The notes under the pieces are model-generated. The model did no database searches. It saw nothing but the letters and a program-made list of their open reading frames with translations, and had not been told where the DNA came from. Made by a program: the position numbers and the translations under genes. This document shows, piece after piece, positions 5,067 through 6,453 of a stretch of DNA of 6,453 bases. The number at the start of each line of letters is the position of its first letter. Positions within the stretch are counted from its first letter, which is position 1. This DNA is from Deltaproteobacteria bacterium. GTDB taxonomy: Bacteria; Desulfobacterota; Anaeroferrophillalia; Anaeroferrophillales; Tharpellaceae. The stretch is taken from assembly GCA_030595135.1 (NCBI GenBank), contig JAUVDU010000096.1:1-6453 (forward strand), given 5' to 3'.

Positions 5067-6453
5067 ATGGCAGACACCAAACTGAAAGCAATCTATGAAG
5101 TACCGGCAGATTTCAGAGCCAAAGCTTACTTCAAGAGCCGTGAAGAGTACCAGGCACTCTATGATGAGTCGATCAATGACAATGACGGCTTCTGGTCAAA
5201 AATCGCCAAAGAGTATGTCACTTGGTATAAAGAGTGGGATCAGGTTCAGGATTGGAAATACAGCAAGGATGAAGTCTACCTGAAATGGTTTATGGGCGGT
5301 AAACTCAACGTCTCCTACAACTGCCTTGACCGTCACCTTGCAACCCGGGGCGACCAGGTAGCAATCATCTGGGAAGGTAATGAGCCTACGGTTGACAAAA
5401 AATTTACCTACAATGAGCTCCATGAGCTGGTCTGTAAATTTGCCAACGTCATGAAAGCCAACGGTGTCAAAAGAGGCGATCGGGTCACCATCTATCTGCC
5501 GATGATTCCGGAACTGGCGGTGGCGATGCTCGCCTGTACCCGCATCGGCGCCATGCACTCAATCGTCTTCGGCGGCTTTTCGTCTACGGCTTTGAAAGAT
5601 CGAATTCAGGACTGCGAATCCAATTTCCTGATCTCCTGCAACGCCTATTATCGCGGCGCCAAAATCATCGATCAGAAAGTCAACGTCGATGCCGCCACAG
5701 CTGAGTGCCCGACCATCAAAAACACGATTATCATCAAACATGAAGATACCGACGTCCCCATGAAAGCGGGCTATGACCTCTGGTATCATGAAGAAATGGC
5801 CAAAGCCGACGCCGTCTGCGAACCGGAATGGATGGATGCCGAAGATCCGCTCTTCCTCCTCTACACCTCCGGCTCTACCGGCAAACCCAAAGGGGTTGTT
5901 CATACAACCGGTGGCTACCTGGTCTACACCGCCTTCACCCACAAAAACATCTTCGATTACCATGATGGCGACATCTATTTCTGCGCCGCCGATATCGGCT
6001 GGGTCACCGGACACTCATATATTGTCTACGGCCCATTATGTAATGGTGCAACCACGGTTATGTTTGAAGGGGTTCCGAACTATCCGGATGCCGGACGCTA
6101 CTGGGATATTATCGGCAAACACAAAATCAACACGCTCTACACCGCACCGACTGCGATTCGTGCCATCGCAGGCCAGGGCGACAAGTTCGTAACCGATCGC
6201 CTCGATAAGCTCGACAGCCTGACGCTGCTGGGCTCAGTCGGTGAACCGATTAATCCGGAAGCCTGGAAATGGTATTATGAACTACCGGGCCGGAGCAAAT
6301 GCCCGATCGTCGACACCTGGTGGCAGACTGAAACCGGCGGCATCCTGATTACCGGACTACCCGGCGCCATCGATATGAAACCGGGCTACGCAACCACCCC
6401 GTTCTTCGGCTGTGATCCGGTAATTGTTGATCCCGCCAGCGGCGAAGAACTCT
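5067..6453 (+). CDS. acs: Acetyl-CoA synthetase (AMP-forming), N-terminal part (3' end outside window)
   Basis: The frame is open from the ATG at 5067 to the window end, 462 complete codons of an expected 630-660. The enzyme joins acetate, ATP and CoA to acetyl-CoA through acetyl-AMP in the cytoplasm. The start is supported by AGGAGG (5053-5058), eight bases upstream, and by the N-terminal ACAS cap. Family motifs follow in order: [25 protein letters not shown], the phosphate-binding [11 protein letters not shown] (266-276), [16 protein letters not shown] (W312, V313, T314), [13 protein letters not shown] (V391) and [10 protein letters not shown] (W418, W419). V313, T314, V391 and W419 match the acetate pocket Val-Thr-Val-Trp described for Salmonella Acs, so acetate is the likely substrate. 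The C-terminal hinge, catalytic lysine and possible acetylation site lie beyond the window. It diverges from the paralogous prpE, which suggests joint use of short fatty acids. Confidence 0.95.
   Translation, partial: MADTKLKAIYEVPADFRAKAYFKSREEYQALYDESINDNDGFWSKIAKEYVTWYKEWDQVQDWKYSKDEVYLKWFMGGKLNVSYNCLDRHLATRGDQVAIIWEGNEPTVDKKFTYNELHELVCKFANVMKANGVKRGDRVTIYLPMIPELAVAMLACTRIGAMHSIVFGGFSSTALKDRIQDCESNFLISCNAYYRGAKIIDQKVNVDAATAECPTIKNTIIIKHEDTDVPMKAGYDLWYHEEMAKADAVCEPEWMDAEDPLFLLYTSGSTGKPKGVVHTTGGYLVYTAFTHKNIFDYHDGDIYFCAADIGWVTGHSYIVYGPLCNGATTVMFEGVPNYPDAGRYWDIIGKHKINTLYTAPTAIRAIAGQGDKFVTDRLDKLDSLTLLGSVGEPINPEAWKWYYELPGRSKCPIVDTWWQTETGGILITGLPGAIDMKPGYATTPFFGCDPVIVDPASGEEL

Noticed and set aside
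5196..6014. Minus-strand frames opposite acs (5196-5558 and 5559-6014).
   Set aside because: They lie opposite strongly conserved acs codons and have no family motifs. They are by-products of its codon use.

Overview
The window looks like ordinary chromosomal DNA from a bacterium, most likely a member of the Desulfobacterota (former Deltaproteobacteria) or a relative. This is an inference. It rests on the style of the proteins, on the pairing of a propionyl-CoA synthetase with an acetyl-CoA synthetase, and on a palindromic 'TTCCGGGGACAC' repeat of a kind I associate with such genomes. No rRNA or other taxonomic marker is present.

Layout. (1) Positions 1-2260 carry three genes in one direction. 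They are the C-terminal half of dihydroxy-acid dehydratase (ilvD, branched-chain amino acid synthesis), a small HIT-family nucleotide hydrolase or transferase 15 bases downstream, and a class I SAM-dependent methyltransferase-like protein whose start is doubtful. (2) Positions 2261-2535 are non-coding. They hold a near-perfect 57-base palindromic repeat, an extra half copy of its edge, a patch of 8- and 10-base tandem repeats that look like copies of that edge, and a strong hairpin terminator that can serve both converging transcripts. (3) On the minus strand, 2536-4443 is a complete propionyl-CoA synthetase (prpE type, 635 aa). (4) Positions 4444-5066 are a 623-base A+T-rich divergent intergenic region with many inverted repeats, candidate promoters and an unexplained plus-strand terminator-like hairpin. 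(5) From 5067 to the window end runs the 5' part of an acetyl-CoA synthetase (acs). It has no stop codon inside the window.

How the genes work together. The two divergent acyl-CoA synthetases are paralogues of the AMP-forming acetyl/propionyl-CoA synthetase family. They differ at the acyl-pocket positions that distinguish acetate from propionate enzymes, so the pair probably activates the two common short fatty acids of anaerobic habitats. The shared intergenic region is the natural place for their control. The ilvD cluster is a separate unit that converges on prpE at the terminator.

I found no clear new multi-gene system. The most interesting parts are the intergenic region at 4444-5066, above all the possible small RNA or attenuator ending near 4890, and the degenerating repeat at 2289-2450.
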